This document shows, in pieces, positions 22,936 to 35,286 of a stretch of 64,000 nucleotides of DNA. The stretch is from contig CAKJVC010000172.1 in NCBI GenBank assembly GCA_918026815.1, positions 124,001 to 188,000 of the forward strand. The letters run 5' to 3'. How positions within the stretch are numbered: the stretch's first letter is position 1; every line of letters begins with the position of its first letter. Position numbers and translations under genes: made by a program. The DNA is from Chalara sp. BL73. Its lineage: Eukaryota; Ascomycota; Leotiomycetes; Helotiales. Below the pieces are notes generated by a model that saw only the letters and a program-made list of their open reading frames with translations, made no database searches and was not told the origin of the DNA.

Positions 22936-24858
22936 ATGCGTCGAGCGGTGATTCGTGCATTTCGCACTGCGCGTCTGACCTCTCCACGAAACCTCACATC
23001 TCGAACACGTAGTGCCTTTCAGTCGTCAAGTTATGTGCTAGGAAGTCGACAACTATCCAGCAGAACAGAGTCCAGCAGCAGGTCCTCCACCTCTCTCAAA
23101 CTCCTTCAATCATCCATGCAAATCCGGAGGGTTTCGGTGGCTGTAGTATCAGGATTAGTTGGGTATGGAGCTTGGTACACTTATAGGGGGAACGGAACCG
23201 ACATTGCGCAAAGCTCTATCGCCGCACAGCAAAGATTATTAACAACGACATCTACGCTATTACCACCCAGCGCTGAAACAGCAACAGAAAGAGCAAGAAA
23301 AGCAGTGATTGTGGGTGCCGATTCATTATACACGGGAGAGATTCAGGGGGACGGACCAATATCTAAGGATACCGATGAGTCTGGGCGAAAGGTGCTAGAG
23401 ATGTTAACGCCAGAGCAAGCTACACAAAAGCTAAGACGAAGTGAGGAATCGTACTTTGTGGGACGGGGTCAGGGAGTTGTAAGATACGACGTGGTCCAGA
23501 TTCCGAGCAATGATCCCATTGAGGATGATCATGTGGAGAAAATAGTCGAGATGCCAACAGGACTCACGGCTCCTACTGCTGGTCAAGATCCTGCAAGTGA
23601 CTGGATGTTCTGGGGTGTCTTTGATGGTCACTCGTAAGTGTAGGAATTCGAACCCTGGTGATGTTATTAACTATTTGAAGGGGATGGACCACCTCAGCCA
23701 AGTTACGACAAGTCCTAGTTTCATTTGTTGCCCGAGAACTCAATAGCACCTACAAATTAGCTCTTGCAAACGCATCTGCTACCTCACCAACCTCCGAGGC
23801 TATTGAAACTGCCATAAAGACCGGGTTTACTCGATTGGATAATGAAATAGTGCACGAAAGTGTTGAGCGCGTCCTTAAGGCAAATACAAAATTAGCTGCT
23901 GCGGAGCTTTTGGCCCCTGCTCTTTCTGGATCTTGTGCCCTTCTGTCATTTTATGATACCAGGTCAAAGCTCCTTCGTGTGGCATGTACTGGTGACTCAC
24001 GTGCGGTTCTCGGACGCAGAGGCGATAGTGGAAAATGGATTGCTACAGCTTTGTCTGTTGACCAAACAGGGAGTAATCCTGACGAGGAAGCTCGCATGCG
24101 GAAGCAACATCCTGATGAGCCCAACGTGATTAGAAATGGTCGTGTGCTGGGTGGACTCGAGCCATCGCGTGCCTTTGGAGACGCAACTTACAAATGGACA
24201 CGAGAAGTCTCTGAGCGTCTAAAGCGATCATTCTTCGGCAGAACTCCATCACCCTTACTACGTACTCCACCTTATGTGACTGCCGAGCCTGTTGTCACGA
24301 CCACACAAATCCATCCCGACAAGGGTGATTTTGTTGTTATGGCCACTGATGGTCTCTGGGAGATGCTCACCAATGAGGAGGTAGTCGGACTAGTGGGGCA
24401 ATGGATCGAAAAGCAGGCATCTGAGCCACAGTCGAGCGGCTGGGCCAAGATTTTCTCAAGCCAGCCAAAGGGACTACCAGTTGAACAAGGAGCTAAGGGA
24501 AAGGGAATAAAAGAAGATGGCCAGAAGACACCAATTCGGCAGCAACAGTGGGGCGTTAAAGGTGGCGAGGATCAACGATTTGTGGTAGAAGATAAAAATG
24601 TTGCAACTCACTTGGTTCGAAATGCTCTTGGAGGGAAGGATAAGGATATGGTATGCGCCTTACTTAGTCTACCCGCACCATATTCAAGAAGATATCGGTA
24701 AGTTTTGTTTCACGTAAGCAAGGAACTTCCTAACCACATTCAGGGACGATTTAACAGTCGAGGTTATCTTCTTTGGCAATGCCCCATTTAAAAATGGGAG
24801 CCTTGAAGTTAATACAGAGGCTAGTGCGTCTGTTAATGATGTGAAGGCGAAGTTGTAA
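22936..24858 (+). CDS. PTC5: Mitochondrial PP2C protein phosphatase (Ptc5/pyruvate dehydrogenase phosphatase type)
   Basis: Three exons, 22936-23633, 23681-24697 and 24744-24858, giving 609 residues (phase 2 at both junctions). The N-terminus is Arg/Ser rich without acidic residues, as in a mitochondrial presequence, followed by a hydrophobic segment at about 66-80 (VSVAVVSGLVGYGAW). PP2C metal-site motifs are intact: DGHSG (230-234, split by intron 1), GDSRA (about 337-341), GGLEPSRAFGD and ATDGLWE (Asp about 456). The long insert between the last two motifs is typical of the Ptc5/PDP branch. Members dephosphorylate and reactivate the E1-alpha subunit of pyruvate dehydrogenase in the matrix or intermembrane space. 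The substrate is inferred from the family. Confidence 0.9.
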
Positions 24859-27203
24859 GATACTAGTAGAGTAATATAACGACATATTGGGCGTTTATGG
24901 ACACTGTCACGAAAGTCACCATTTTCCAGCAGTGCGGCGTTATAATGCATACCCTGGCTAATAGAATGGCCAATACTTCGAGGCGATCACGCGTTGCCAA
25001 CTTCGTTTATTCTGCTGGTTGAATAGAATAGGTCATTATTAGCCAATTGTATCTAGAACAATATACCGTAGCGATTAATCCAGGGTCTTTCTTTTAGCTT
25101 ACGTATATTTGCCAACCAAAGTAATCAACAGTATATATGAATCTGCATAACATTCCCCACTAACCGACGAGAGTGCAGTCGTGGAAGCTATGTGGGGGCT
25201 AAACACGACGGCTTCTTCAAGTTGCTATCACTTTCGCGTCTTCTTAGAACCTCAGTCTCTTCAGTTTCACTTTTACGGCAGATAACACATTCCCTGTTGT
25301 CTTTCCAGCCACAGCACGGTATCATCTTAGCAGTGATAGACGAAGCTCTTACAGAGAAGGGACAGAGAAAGTGGAGGAAAAAGAAATTTATACTGAAGTC
25401 TAGAAACACTAATAGTATTTTCCCATTTCCAATGCCGATTCTATTTCCGTTACGGTGTGCTCCTATTGAATGGACCCGAGTATAAAATACGGATGGCATG
25501 CTAATGCTAAAGGAAAGTTATGGCCACTCGCATAGTGGCTCATATTAAAAGGGGGCTTAAGCGAAGAACTTGCTTGCCCCTATTTCACCCCTGATGCTTC
25601 CTTACTAGTAGTTATGTTACTTAAAATTATTTAGCTTTCACAAACCACTGGTATTTTCATTTACATTCTAAGACACACAATCTTGAGTGCGAAGCTGTGA
25701 GTAGACCTATTACCTTCTCTTTAATTTGGACTTTTATGGTGGAGTCACATTCGGGCCTTACCATAGCTCAAGCCTGTTTCCTTGGCATGCTATTGTAACA
25801 TGATATATCATCATCAGCATCGCCATCCTCGTCCCAAGTTCCCAAACATATATCTGCACCTCAGCCCGCATCCACCCATCCAAATCCGCAATCTCCTTCT
25901 CATTCTCCACACAATTATAAACATCGCCCTCAACCAGCATCCTAGATCTCTCCCCTACGCCCTCTGCAGCTCCCATACCGGAACAGCCTAATGTCCTTCA
26001 TGGCTCGTCGCACGCCCCTTGCACCCCATCCATTCCGCCATCCTCTCCTCTGGTGTCCCGCAACGAGCACAACCATGGGAAAAGGAGGATCCCGAGATAA
26101 ATCGTATCTCCCTTTTGGGTCAAAATAGCCAAGATCATCCAAATCTTAGCCTACAGTGTCTCCGCCCGCCCGAGGAGGGAGTCGAAGAAGAAGATACTCT
26201 TGGAGATCTTGAACCTCTTGACGCAGAAGTCACCTAATTGGTCAGAATTTTGGGGGACTATAGGTGGTGTTTGCACCATTATCCTCCGTTCGTCAGTCAG
26301 TTTGCCGTTAGAGAATATCGACGTTGAAGCGTTCTGAATAGGGCTGGAGATTAGTTCCGACTGTAGCTAAGAAGATTTGTTTGCAGTATCGTACTTACCA
26401 CTAACAAGCGTGATAATATGTATTCTGGCGTGGAAGCCATGCTGTTGTTGCTCTTGCCTTCTCGCAAGTAAGATGTATGCTTTGACCTGACTCGAGAAAT
26501 AAGGTCAAGAAATTTTTGGATTAGTTGGGAATATGAATCTGCTCATCATATATCGGTTGTTAAGAGGTCTTAATAAATCCCTGCAATGCCATTTTACTAT
26601 ACAACTCCTTGTCCCGTCCCTTTTTTTTTCGGGACGAGGATGCTCATCATCCATTTTTTCTAGAATTTTGGAACTCTTGCGTCCTGTGGCAAAGGGGTTA
26701 TAGAAAACTATGGGATTCATGTTCTACCTGGCGATGAATAAGAGACAGGTGAACTGGTCGATTCGTAGATAGAATCTTGAGTGGTGAATGATTTTGCAAG
26801 CCACTGACCCCTTTGGGATGAATGGCCGTGGTATGTTGCCTCTAAAAGCATTTAACATATCCATCTGCGGCCTCCTCGTTACGAATATATGACGAGGGCG
26901 GTCTTAGGGCAGCTCTGATAGCCTCATCAAAGACTTTTTTGACATTATGGTAAGTCAAGACATCCCACTCCATATATCTCACTCCTCCATACTTTGCTAC
27001 CATATCAACCCCCTCGGATGTGGCACCTGTCGCTTAATTCAAGTTCTTATCTATCTCCGACGAACTGGAAAGCGAAACTGTAGCCTTTAGTATTAACACA
27101 GATCCTGAAAGCGTAAAATTCGATCAAGTTTTCCGCATCCGTACTCTGTTCGTGCATGAATGACGTGAACACATGCAACAATCGGTTGCAGGCTTGCATA
27201 TTA
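24859..27203. other. Gene-poor region with decayed coding blocks
   Basis: About 2.3 kb. Overlapping open frames lie on both strands at 25188-25499. The minus-strand frame starts with ATG at 25499, codes for 103 residues and contains 'CCGWKDNRECVICRK'. I cannot support either frame. A probable decayed gene lies at 25758-26240 (separate entry). The rest is unremarkable. Confidence 0.4.
25758..26240 (-). pseudogene. Probable decayed gene, family unknown
   Basis: Reading the minus strand, protein-like blocks follow one another in different frames: 'HGCARCGTPEERMAEWMG', then 'RRAMKDIRLFRYG', then 'EIADLDGWMRAEVQIYVWEL'. Each is broken by a stop or frame change. Codon-like structure without a continuous frame or splice-compatible junctions suggests a gene that has lost its frame. 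I do not recognise the family. Confidence 0.35.
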
Positions 27204-28170
27204 TCAAGAAGTGTACCCTACAACAGTCGTCAGAGCTGAGGTCATTCCTTTATTCAATGCTACATACTTGAACAACGGCAGCCCTTCCTCTTCTGCTTCT
27301 GTTATTCTAGTTCTATGGTGGAGTATAGCAATATCAAGATGCGAGGCTTTCCGAGACACAAGTTTCGCAAATGTTAGATTTGAGACAACGCGGTTAATAT
27401 CGTACAGATTGATAGAGAGGTGGAAGACGGATATGACTAATATGTCGTTCAAGCTTACGCCAGAGAACGCGCTGCATGAAGTTCGAATGGCGAACTCCGG
27501 CCGAGAAGTTATATCCAGTTCACTGTATTTAACACGATTGTACACATGAGTGCTTTCGAGGTTGATCGGGAATAATTGTCCACAGTACCTTCCAATTGCT
27601 GCCTGCGTGATGCGAGGTCTGTATTTGCTGGAGGACCCGATCTACTGACTCTCGCAACTTCTAGTGGTTTCGGGCAGCTGCTATATCTGACTCACTAGCC
27701 TTCTCTAAGCCAAAAGAGCGTTCAGATCCAAGTAACTCATTGCTTACCATCGCAAGATTGATACCATTAGTGTCAAGCTCATCTTCCGATCGTTCAACCT
27801 AGATGGGATATTCAGGATCTTCTTCTCGTCCAAAATCCATCTAATCTTACGCACGAAACCCCCCGTGGGCACAAGCCAGCGCCTCCAGCTCAGTCATGGT
27901 CAATATGCACTCAGAGAAAACAATCATCAGGTGATCGAGTCAAACTAATGCTTTTCCTTCTTGAAGGCAGACTGCCAGTGGTTCGATGAGATGCCTGACG
28001 GGCTTTAGGCACAACTCAGTCTCCTCAACAATAGCAAGCAGTGTTCGTGCTGAGGCTGGCACATTTGAGACCCTGGATATGAATTTGATGAGAGAACTGG
28101 TGACGGAGGTTGCCAGGCTGATCAGTCCGGCAACAGAGGCGGCAGTACTGGGGTTTTTAGCTATTAGCAC
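27204..28170 (-). pseudogene. Remnant of a fungal STAND-type N-terminal domain gene
   Basis: The minus-strand frame 28170-27940 encodes 'PSTAASVAGLISLATSVTSSLIKFISRVSNVPASARTLL' (shown in parts: STAASVAGLISLATSVTSSL, then IKFISRVSNVPASARTLL). This matches the helical N-terminal domain PF17111 found on fungal NLR-like STAND and related proteins, which usually starts M-D-P-L-S. Here the frame opens with GTG and no ATG is available nearby. It ends after 76 residues. A second frame, 27545-27204 ('VSVFHLSINLYDINRVVSNL'-like region reads VISVFHLSINLYDINRVVSN), may be the decayed remainder. No nucleotide-binding core is present. I read the locus as a broken gene. Confidence 0.5.
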
Positions 28171-28389
28171 GTAGCGCCTCCTTGAACTTCGAGTTAGTTC
28201 TTCTTCTCTTGTCTGAGTATGATTTTACGAAAGCCTTGGAACAGTCGGGGCTGAAAATGACCGTGCTCAGCTCTCGAGCTGATTTCAACCTGCAGTCGAA
28301 CTAGACCTAAAGCAAGAGCACGGCGCTACAAGGCGAACAGGCAAAGAATAAATGTTACGCTTTTCGGCAGCGAATTTCGTAGTTGAATT

Positions 28390-31344
28390 TCATGTTTTAT
28401 GAATGAAACCTCGTGTACTTTCCTTCCATCTTGTGAGAGCGCTTGAAAATTCTCCATTACCAAAATCTTGAGTGATTCCACCGTCAAACCTATTACTAGA
28501 TCCATCCAACTCTGAACCTGTCTCAACCAACGGAATTAATGACGGCCGCCCATGGGCACACTGAAATGGGAACTTGCATTGACCCAACTGCCGAATTAAT
28601 GTATCGCACTGATCTTTGCTAAGCACATCATTGAACATGATTGCTCCCCTACATGCGCGGGAATTCAGCATATCAAGAATACCGCGCGGGCAATTTTGTA
28701 GGCGTGATACCCAATCCTGAGAATCTGACGGAAGTGCTGTCGCTGTGGACGCGGTTGTAGAAATTCGTAGTGACGTATGTATTTCTGTTCGTAGTAGATC
28801 AATCAAGAGGTTTGGATACGTGCAGCAACGCTCAGCGATTCCTCGAGGGAGTGCAACAACCTTCAAGCATGTCATATTAGACGGGTCATGAACCTCATAC
28901 AGAAATCCCCATCGTGCGAAATGTGACTTGTGCAACTTGAATAAGTTGACCTCCTTGCTTGAGATGTTGAAACAGAGATTCTTCTCAAGACTAATGCTAC
29001 AATCTGGACTGCAGAGATCGTCCAATAACTTTTCGATACGGACACGCTCATCGGCAGCGTGTTGATCAATAAGCACTAATATCTTACTAGTTGAGTTTGC
29101 GCTTGATACCTTTGCTAGAATGAACTTCTGGTCAATCTGGCCAATTACCTGCGCATATCGTAAGGCGGCTTTTGAGATGCGATCGTTGAGACTGGAAGAG
29201 CTTTCTTGGAACGCGCGATCGATGTCTCCTTGGGCGCAATGGTGATGATTACCGTGTGGTGTCTGCTCCTCGGCAGAAGATAAGGAAACTTGGGGAATAG
29301 GAGGCTCGGTCAGCGCGAAGATAGGATTTTCCCACGACTTCAAAATAGATGTTAGCCATGGACTTGGCGCATGGTTTGAAGTTGGTGCAACACTAAGCTT
29401 AAGTTTGGCAACCGGAGCCTTCAAAGGCTGGCTAGGGTTCCTAGATGGGATAGCATGGCCAGTGCGTTGGTTGACAAGAGACTCAACTTTAGTGATTGGA
29501 TTCACCCATGTGACGACATCCTTATCCATAAAGACATTAGGGTCTGACAGTTTCTTGTCTCTTGTCAAAGCGGCCAAGGACCCTTTCAGCGGTGCTTCTT
29601 GAGTCTCCACACCCTCAAACGGACGACGTATTATTCTGCCAGTAGACGATAGCAAGGGCATCTTGGATGTACAAGAGTTGCCCGATGCCGGAGTAACACT
29701 TCTCGCTGGGATAGTCACAGCAGGAGATACTGCAGGTATAGGCGCAGTTGATGGTCTTGAATAGCTCATTTCATAGTCCAGTAAAGATGCGCTAACTTTC
29801 TCGAGTGTGAAGGACTTTGCGGCTGCGACCCCTGTCTTCACCCTTGACCATGCTTCAAAGGGCGATTGCGACTCTGAAGACTCGCGTCGGAATGATGGAA
29901 GTTTAACATCTACACCAAGATGGTCTAATGTCTTCTTGTTAATACATACTGGTTGCTGCTTGCGCGACGGAATTCCATCAACGCTTGATCCCGATAGAGG
30001 TTTGAAAGACTGAGAAGAGTCTGGACAATCAAGGTATTTATCCCGAGCAGGCAACATCATGCCAGCTTTAGGGCGTTGCTGGATTTCACGGGGTCGGAAA
30101 TAATGCTTTGTTAAGAATTCTATAATCATGGCTTGCAAAAGCTCAACGATGTTTCTCATAGCATTCCCCTGCTCGTCCAGAATATCGCCAATATCTACCA
30201 CCTGACTTCGAGATGACTGGACTTGTCGGATATTGATGTAGTACATTGGCCAACGGTCAACCCCTTTTCGAATACCTTTAAGCTGACGGCTCGCGTAATT
30301 ATCTCTTATGTGACGCGCATCATTTGCCCGCCTAGAAAGTTCTATAACATCAGGCTCTTGGGCTTCTTCCTCATTTCCAAAAGCTGAGTTCTGGAATAGA
30401 CGGTTGATCTCTTCATGAAACATCCCAAAGCCGTTAGCTATTATCAAAGGCTGTATACCAGATGAAATAAACTGTATTTGCTTTGTTGCGCTGGGCGCTA
30501 GGGATATGACCCCTTGAATATCTAGCTGTGAAGTTGACGCGCTGACAGAAACCCATGAAGAGCGTTCTTTATGTGTAATCCAACCGACTTGTGAGAAAAT
30601 GTTACTAGCCTTGGATATCATGGGTTTCGAAGTACGAGAAGGATCTAAAGATGGTGGCCGGATGCACATCTTTTGTCCATCATCAGCATCTCGTACTGTC
30701 AAAAACAACGATGTTTGCCAAGAAAGCATTAGATTTACAATATCTCTCTTCAAGATTTCGAGTTCTTTAGTAGCAGCACTTTGCTTTCCAGCCAATAAGG
30801 CTCTTTGCTTAACGCGAACAGGCATATTACCAAATAGGTCTCGCACCGTAACACGAGTTCCGTGTTCGTATGAAGTTAAATGCTGGGTCGGGGATGCTGG
30901 AAGCTGACGGGACACAATTTTGGACCTGTGCATAGTAAGAGTGTTCTGGGATTTATTGAGATAGTGATGAGATGTGATAGATAGCAGAGACATTGCCGAA
31001 AGAGATGCTAGAAAAGCTCCTCGCTTGCCATGAACCGGAGTTGCACTACTGAGCTTAGATGAATCTATTACATGTCAATATTTCGCCATGTATAATAATT
31101 TAAGGGACTTACGGTAGAGCTTCCCCAGACCACCATCTTCTCGGAACTCTGCTGGTGGGATACCAAGGCCATTGTCTTCCACAATACATGCACCCCGACC
31201 ATAGTCGACTGTAACTTCTATCTTCGTAGAACTTGCATCGAGGGAATTTTTCAGTAGTTCAAACACAACCCCATTCAAACTCGTGATGGTTGTTGAGGAC
31301 TTGATCTGGGCGACGACATCGGGGGGAAGAGCCTGTATAGACAT
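28390..31344 (-). CDS. MLH3: DNA mismatch repair protein MLH3 (MutL homologue)
   Basis: Two exons on the minus strand, 31344-31113 and 31064-28390, joined in phase 1 across a 48-bp intron, giving 968 residues. GHKL ATPase motifs are in the first 110 residues: 'FELLKNSLDA' (motif I), 'VEDNGLGI' (motif II), 'HGKRG' (motif III) and 'TVRDLFGNMPVR' (motif IV). A long low-conservation linker follows. The C-terminal endonuclease domain has DQHAADERVR (about residue 743), ACR (about 880) and CAHGRP (about 913), the metal-binding set that distinguishes MLH3 and PMS1 from MLH1. Together with size and motif III sequence, this fits MLH3, which pairs with MLH1 in mismatch repair and meiotic crossover resolution. 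All catalytic motifs appear intact. Confidence 0.92.
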
Positions 31345-31891
31345 CTTGAGCGAGATCTATGATGAGGAAAAACTCAAATAGATTGTCCCGTACCACAGGA
31401 TGCGTGGACATATACGACAAAATATCATAAATAGAGAATATCTTATGTCCATTGTGTTTTCAGAGGCAGTCGCGTTGGATCTTCAGGAAGATGATATTAT
31501 CTACCATCATCAAGAAATTCTTGCAACCTGATTTGAGTAGCAAAGTAGATCACAGTCACATAATATATAAATTGTGTTCCTATTTGAGCCATCATACTGA
31601 AACGGAAATTCTCAACAATGATAACAAGGTTGGACGATGATTATGTAACAGCACGCTAAGCCTGATTTGACCTCTCATTTCAGCCTTGTGTACGCTACAT
31701 CCGTTCTTTGAATTTATGTCACCAAACATCCCGCGAGTAGGCACGAGCGGCAAGTGTTAACCCCCTAAATCTATAAGAGGCATCTCCTTTCAGAGATCTT
31801 TTCATCCCCCGATCGGACAAAGAAGGCTTCCAAACCTTTTTCATTTGCCTGCCTTCCACATCATCATCACTCTTTATTCCAAAGTGCCACA
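31345..31891. promoter_or_regulatory. Divergent promoter region of MLH3 and the serine-rich gene
   Basis: 547 bp between the start codons of divergently transcribed genes. I found no MluI cell-cycle box (ACGCGT) or other recognised element. Confidence 0.4.
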
Positions 31892-33228
31892 ATGGCAGCA
31901 ACAGAGCCTGCACAACCTACGCCCGGTATGCTCAGTAGCTATTCCAAATCAACTTCAATGTCGCGTTGTTTTTGGCGCAACTCAACATGGCTGGCAGTCT
32001 GCTAACAAAATCCAAAGATCGCACGGATAAATCCGGGCGACGTCGCCCATTCTCAACATGGATGAAGAAGCTGACCAATTTCAAGAGTGGTCACTCGACA
32101 GACGCGAATCAAGGTACTAATGGCAAGGAGAAACGCAACACATATCAGGCGAAGTCAGGTTTAAAGAAGGGATCGGCTTCGAAGAATAACAATCCCTACC
32201 CAGAGTCGGGGCGTATCAAAGCCAGCTCAGCAGCACCCGTCAGTGGCAGTCAGTCCTTCTCAACAGTACCTACTGGCAATAGTGTAAGCGCATCATCGCT
32301 GAGCCACGACAGGGAGTCGATTGGGGCCTCTTTGGATAGTCATACTGCTCCAACGACTGGAACTAAATCGACAGCTGCGGCTTCTGCGGATGCGGCGCAT
32401 TCGGAAGTAGCGCCTTCTCACGCAGCGTCTTCTGGGGAGGGAAATACCACAATCGGTTGTGGCGTGAGTTCCCGACGCGGACCAGATAGCACTTTTTCTA
32501 CGCCCGCGCCGTCAGTTCGATCATTAACAACTACCTTGACTACAATACACTCTGCTGCACCGAATGGCACCACCTCAAATGGGACAGGGAATGGAAATAA
32601 TTCTCAAACCATACAATTTTCACATCAATTTCCTGCTTCACCACCACCCTCGGCATTACCTGCGCATCTTGCCCCACAAGGAAGTGGTGGTCACCCATCG
32701 ACTTATACTACCGCCACAGCCAACAATCTACTTACAGACAATGCCTCAATACTGACTCTCGCATCATCATCAAAGAGACGCCGAAGAAGATCTATGGATA
32801 CAGACGCATCTGTCCGTGCACTTGCGCCATCGTCGCTCTTCGGCGGCAGCCGAGAAAGCCTTCCTCTCAGCGTTCTAAGTGCAACTGTTGACTCTACAAG
32901 CGCAGCAGCTCCACAACACACTCGACCAGCTGTTAGTGCACTAAATGATCGTGCCAGTATCTATTCAGCTACTGGAGTTGCCCCTGCCCTACCAAGTGAG
33001 AGGAATAGTTATTATGCCGGAAAACCCTCAACCGCAACAGCTGATGGTGGAAGCATGAAGAGCGGACTCCTGGGGCATGGAAGGAATAATAGCATTACTG
33101 GCAGCATTGGGGGGTTGCCAACACCTTCAAGCCCACTAGCGACTACCAATGGTAGGCTAAGTCGGTCGAATTCTGGCTGGGAGGAGAACGACCCAAGTTT
33201 GGAGGATGACCACAAGGATAAGGCATAA
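31892..33228 (+). CDS. Uncharacterised Ser/Thr/Ala-rich fungal protein
   Basis: Two exons, 31892-31925 and 32018-33228, joined in phase 1, giving 414 residues that begin MAATEPAQPTPDRTDKSGRR. I chose this start because a canonical intron (GTATGC...GCTAAC...AAAG) removes the stop that otherwise ends the ATG frame, and it puts RPFSTWMKKL near the N-terminus. The alternative unspliced start at 31966 would add unrelated residues. After a short basic motif the protein is low complexity, with Ser, Thr, Ala and Gly repeats and a basic KRRRRRS cluster at about residue 265. It is probably disordered and heavily phosphorylated. I know of similar uncharacterised fungal proteins but no function. Confidence 0.75.
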
Positions 33229-34414
33229 TTCCGTGTTTTGTCTCTCCTCACAATGTTAACACTGTCAGCAAGATGGATGCTGCAATCAGAATGGCCAATG
33301 AAGAGAAGATGATCTAGCATTATTTGAGGTCTCGGCGATCACAGGGTGGGTTGCATGGCTGCAGGCGTATGGGGTCGGGGAGCTTAAAACAGGTTAATGA
33401 TACCCGCTAATAATGCATTGTGTGTGAGTTGCAAGGACTCTTCCTAAGCCGCAATATTCAGAATTTCGTGAGCTGTATATCGGTTATCGGCAAAACGTTT
33501 GTGTTACTTACACCAATATCTAAATGTCGAAGTTATAAGAGAATGATTTCGCTGTTACATGCAAGCTCTTCCTCGACAGGCAAACCTTGCTTTTAAAAAA
33601 GGGCTTACAATTTGTTTCATGCAGCTACTTGAAGAACGCCTTTTCTGGATCACAAACTCAAATTTGTGTCTAAAGAAAATCTCCAGGTAGGAACAAAACC
33701 AATATATATCCCTCCTGCAGGTTTGAGGCTAGAATCCTTCAAATTTCAGCACATGCAATTTGTTAACTTGACACACCCGAAGTCTGGTCTCTAGAGTACG
33801 GAGCAAAGGTACCGTCCCTTGCTTCTGCAGGATAAGGCGCAGTCAATCTTCTTATCTTGATATCTCCAATTCATATACTGAAACTCTTGACTCTGATGTT
33901 TAAAAGCTTCGGCAACCAGGCTGTGGCTGTCCAAGCTGGGCAACGTGGGACGTTCACTAGGTGCTATAATTATTCTCGCTTGGTTTCAGAATTCCCCTTG
34001 CACAAACCTTCATGCTGCTGAGCCGCAACATCGCATACTAAAATTGCGCCCACTACCTGATGCTGGCACCAATCAGATCCGCCAGTTTGCTAGGTGTTTA
34101 TCAGGTACCGGAATTCTACTGGACATCTATACAATAACCCCGCGGCGTAGCAAGGCGTTCCACATGCTTCGCCTCATGTCTGGAGCATGCTATCATGGAA
34201 ATAGTGGTGAAAGTATAGATCCACGGCGATGATCTGCTGCGAGGACCCGTTGCTACCAGCCGTTTGGTGCCCGCACTGGGTACGCCATGATCCAAATCTT
34301 AAATCTCACCTCCAAGACTTATATCTTCAGCCGCCCCGAGGTTTCCATATACGCTTTCGGTACATGTTCCGAATTTCTACGTTAAAAGCTCAAGACAAAT
34401 AGAATACAATCAGG
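33229..34414. other. Intergenic region
   Basis: About 1.2 kb with no supported gene. The open frame 33945-34232 looks like chance. Confidence 0.5.
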
Positions 34415-35286
34415 ATGGTGTTGCTCTTCTCAACTCTTGTCGCTGCCGGGTATCTTGCTTCGAGCGTTTATGCACAGGAAAGGAACTGGAGGTGGACATT
34501 CCCAGTCGTAGGACAAGATGATTATGTTTTTGCGCACGGCGACAAAGCATTGGTCTCATGGCTTCCAGCAAGTGTCGAGCTCCCAGAAATCTTCTTGAAC
34601 TGCAGCAATAAGCCTGACGCATACTGGAATATTGATGGTAGGCTCTGATGAACTTTACTTCGACCACAAACTAACTTAGATCCAGCATACGGCACCGAGT
34701 TTCGAAACACCATCTCACCAGCAACCTATAAAGTAAATTGGGTAGAACGCATGGGGTAAGCCACTCTTCCCTCACCTCTTCATCAACACTAACGAGTCAC
34801 AGCAATCATACTTGGTGTATCTTCTGCGCTGGCCCCAGCGGACTACGCTGCTCAGGAACATTCAAACTCGTTTCACGCGACGCGGTCCCCAGCCTACCTA
34901 CAGTCTGGGGATTGAACCTCGGAAACACAAACTACACATCGCCCGCTAGCTCCTATTCCTCCTCTTCAGCTAGCAGTTCGAGCGTGAGCACACGCACGCC
35001 TATACAGCCTACGAGAGCGTCCACCACTACCACAGCGACGGCGTCGTGGGGCGATCTAACTTCGACTTCCACGTCATCAGCTGAGACTAGTTCTTCAGAA
35101 ACTAGTTCGGCAACCAGCTCAACGGAAGCAACATCTACTTCCACTGGAACTCAAGCTCCAAATTCCACGAGCACGAACGTGCCAGAAAACTTAAACGGCG
35201 GAGGAAGCGCCGCCACGCATCAAAGCGTGTCTACTTTTGCTATAATGCTAGGGCTCGCCGTTGGAGGATTTGCGATGCTTTGCTGA
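34415..35286 (+). CDS. Secreted Ser/Thr-rich, probably GPI-anchored surface protein
   Basis: Three exons, 34415-34637, 34680-34755 and 34803-35286, giving 260 residues (phases 1 and 2). The N-terminus is a signal peptide (MVLLFSTLVAAGYLASSVYA, cut probably after VYA). The next 120 residues form a compact domain with several Trp and Cys (for example 'TWCIFCAGPSGLRCSGTFKL'). A Ser/Thr linker of about 75 residues suited to O-glycosylation follows, then a hydrophobic C-terminus (TFAIMLGLAVGGFAMLC) preceded by small residues, as in GPI-anchored proteins. This architecture is common among fungal cell-wall and surface proteins. Function is unknown. Confidence 0.8.
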
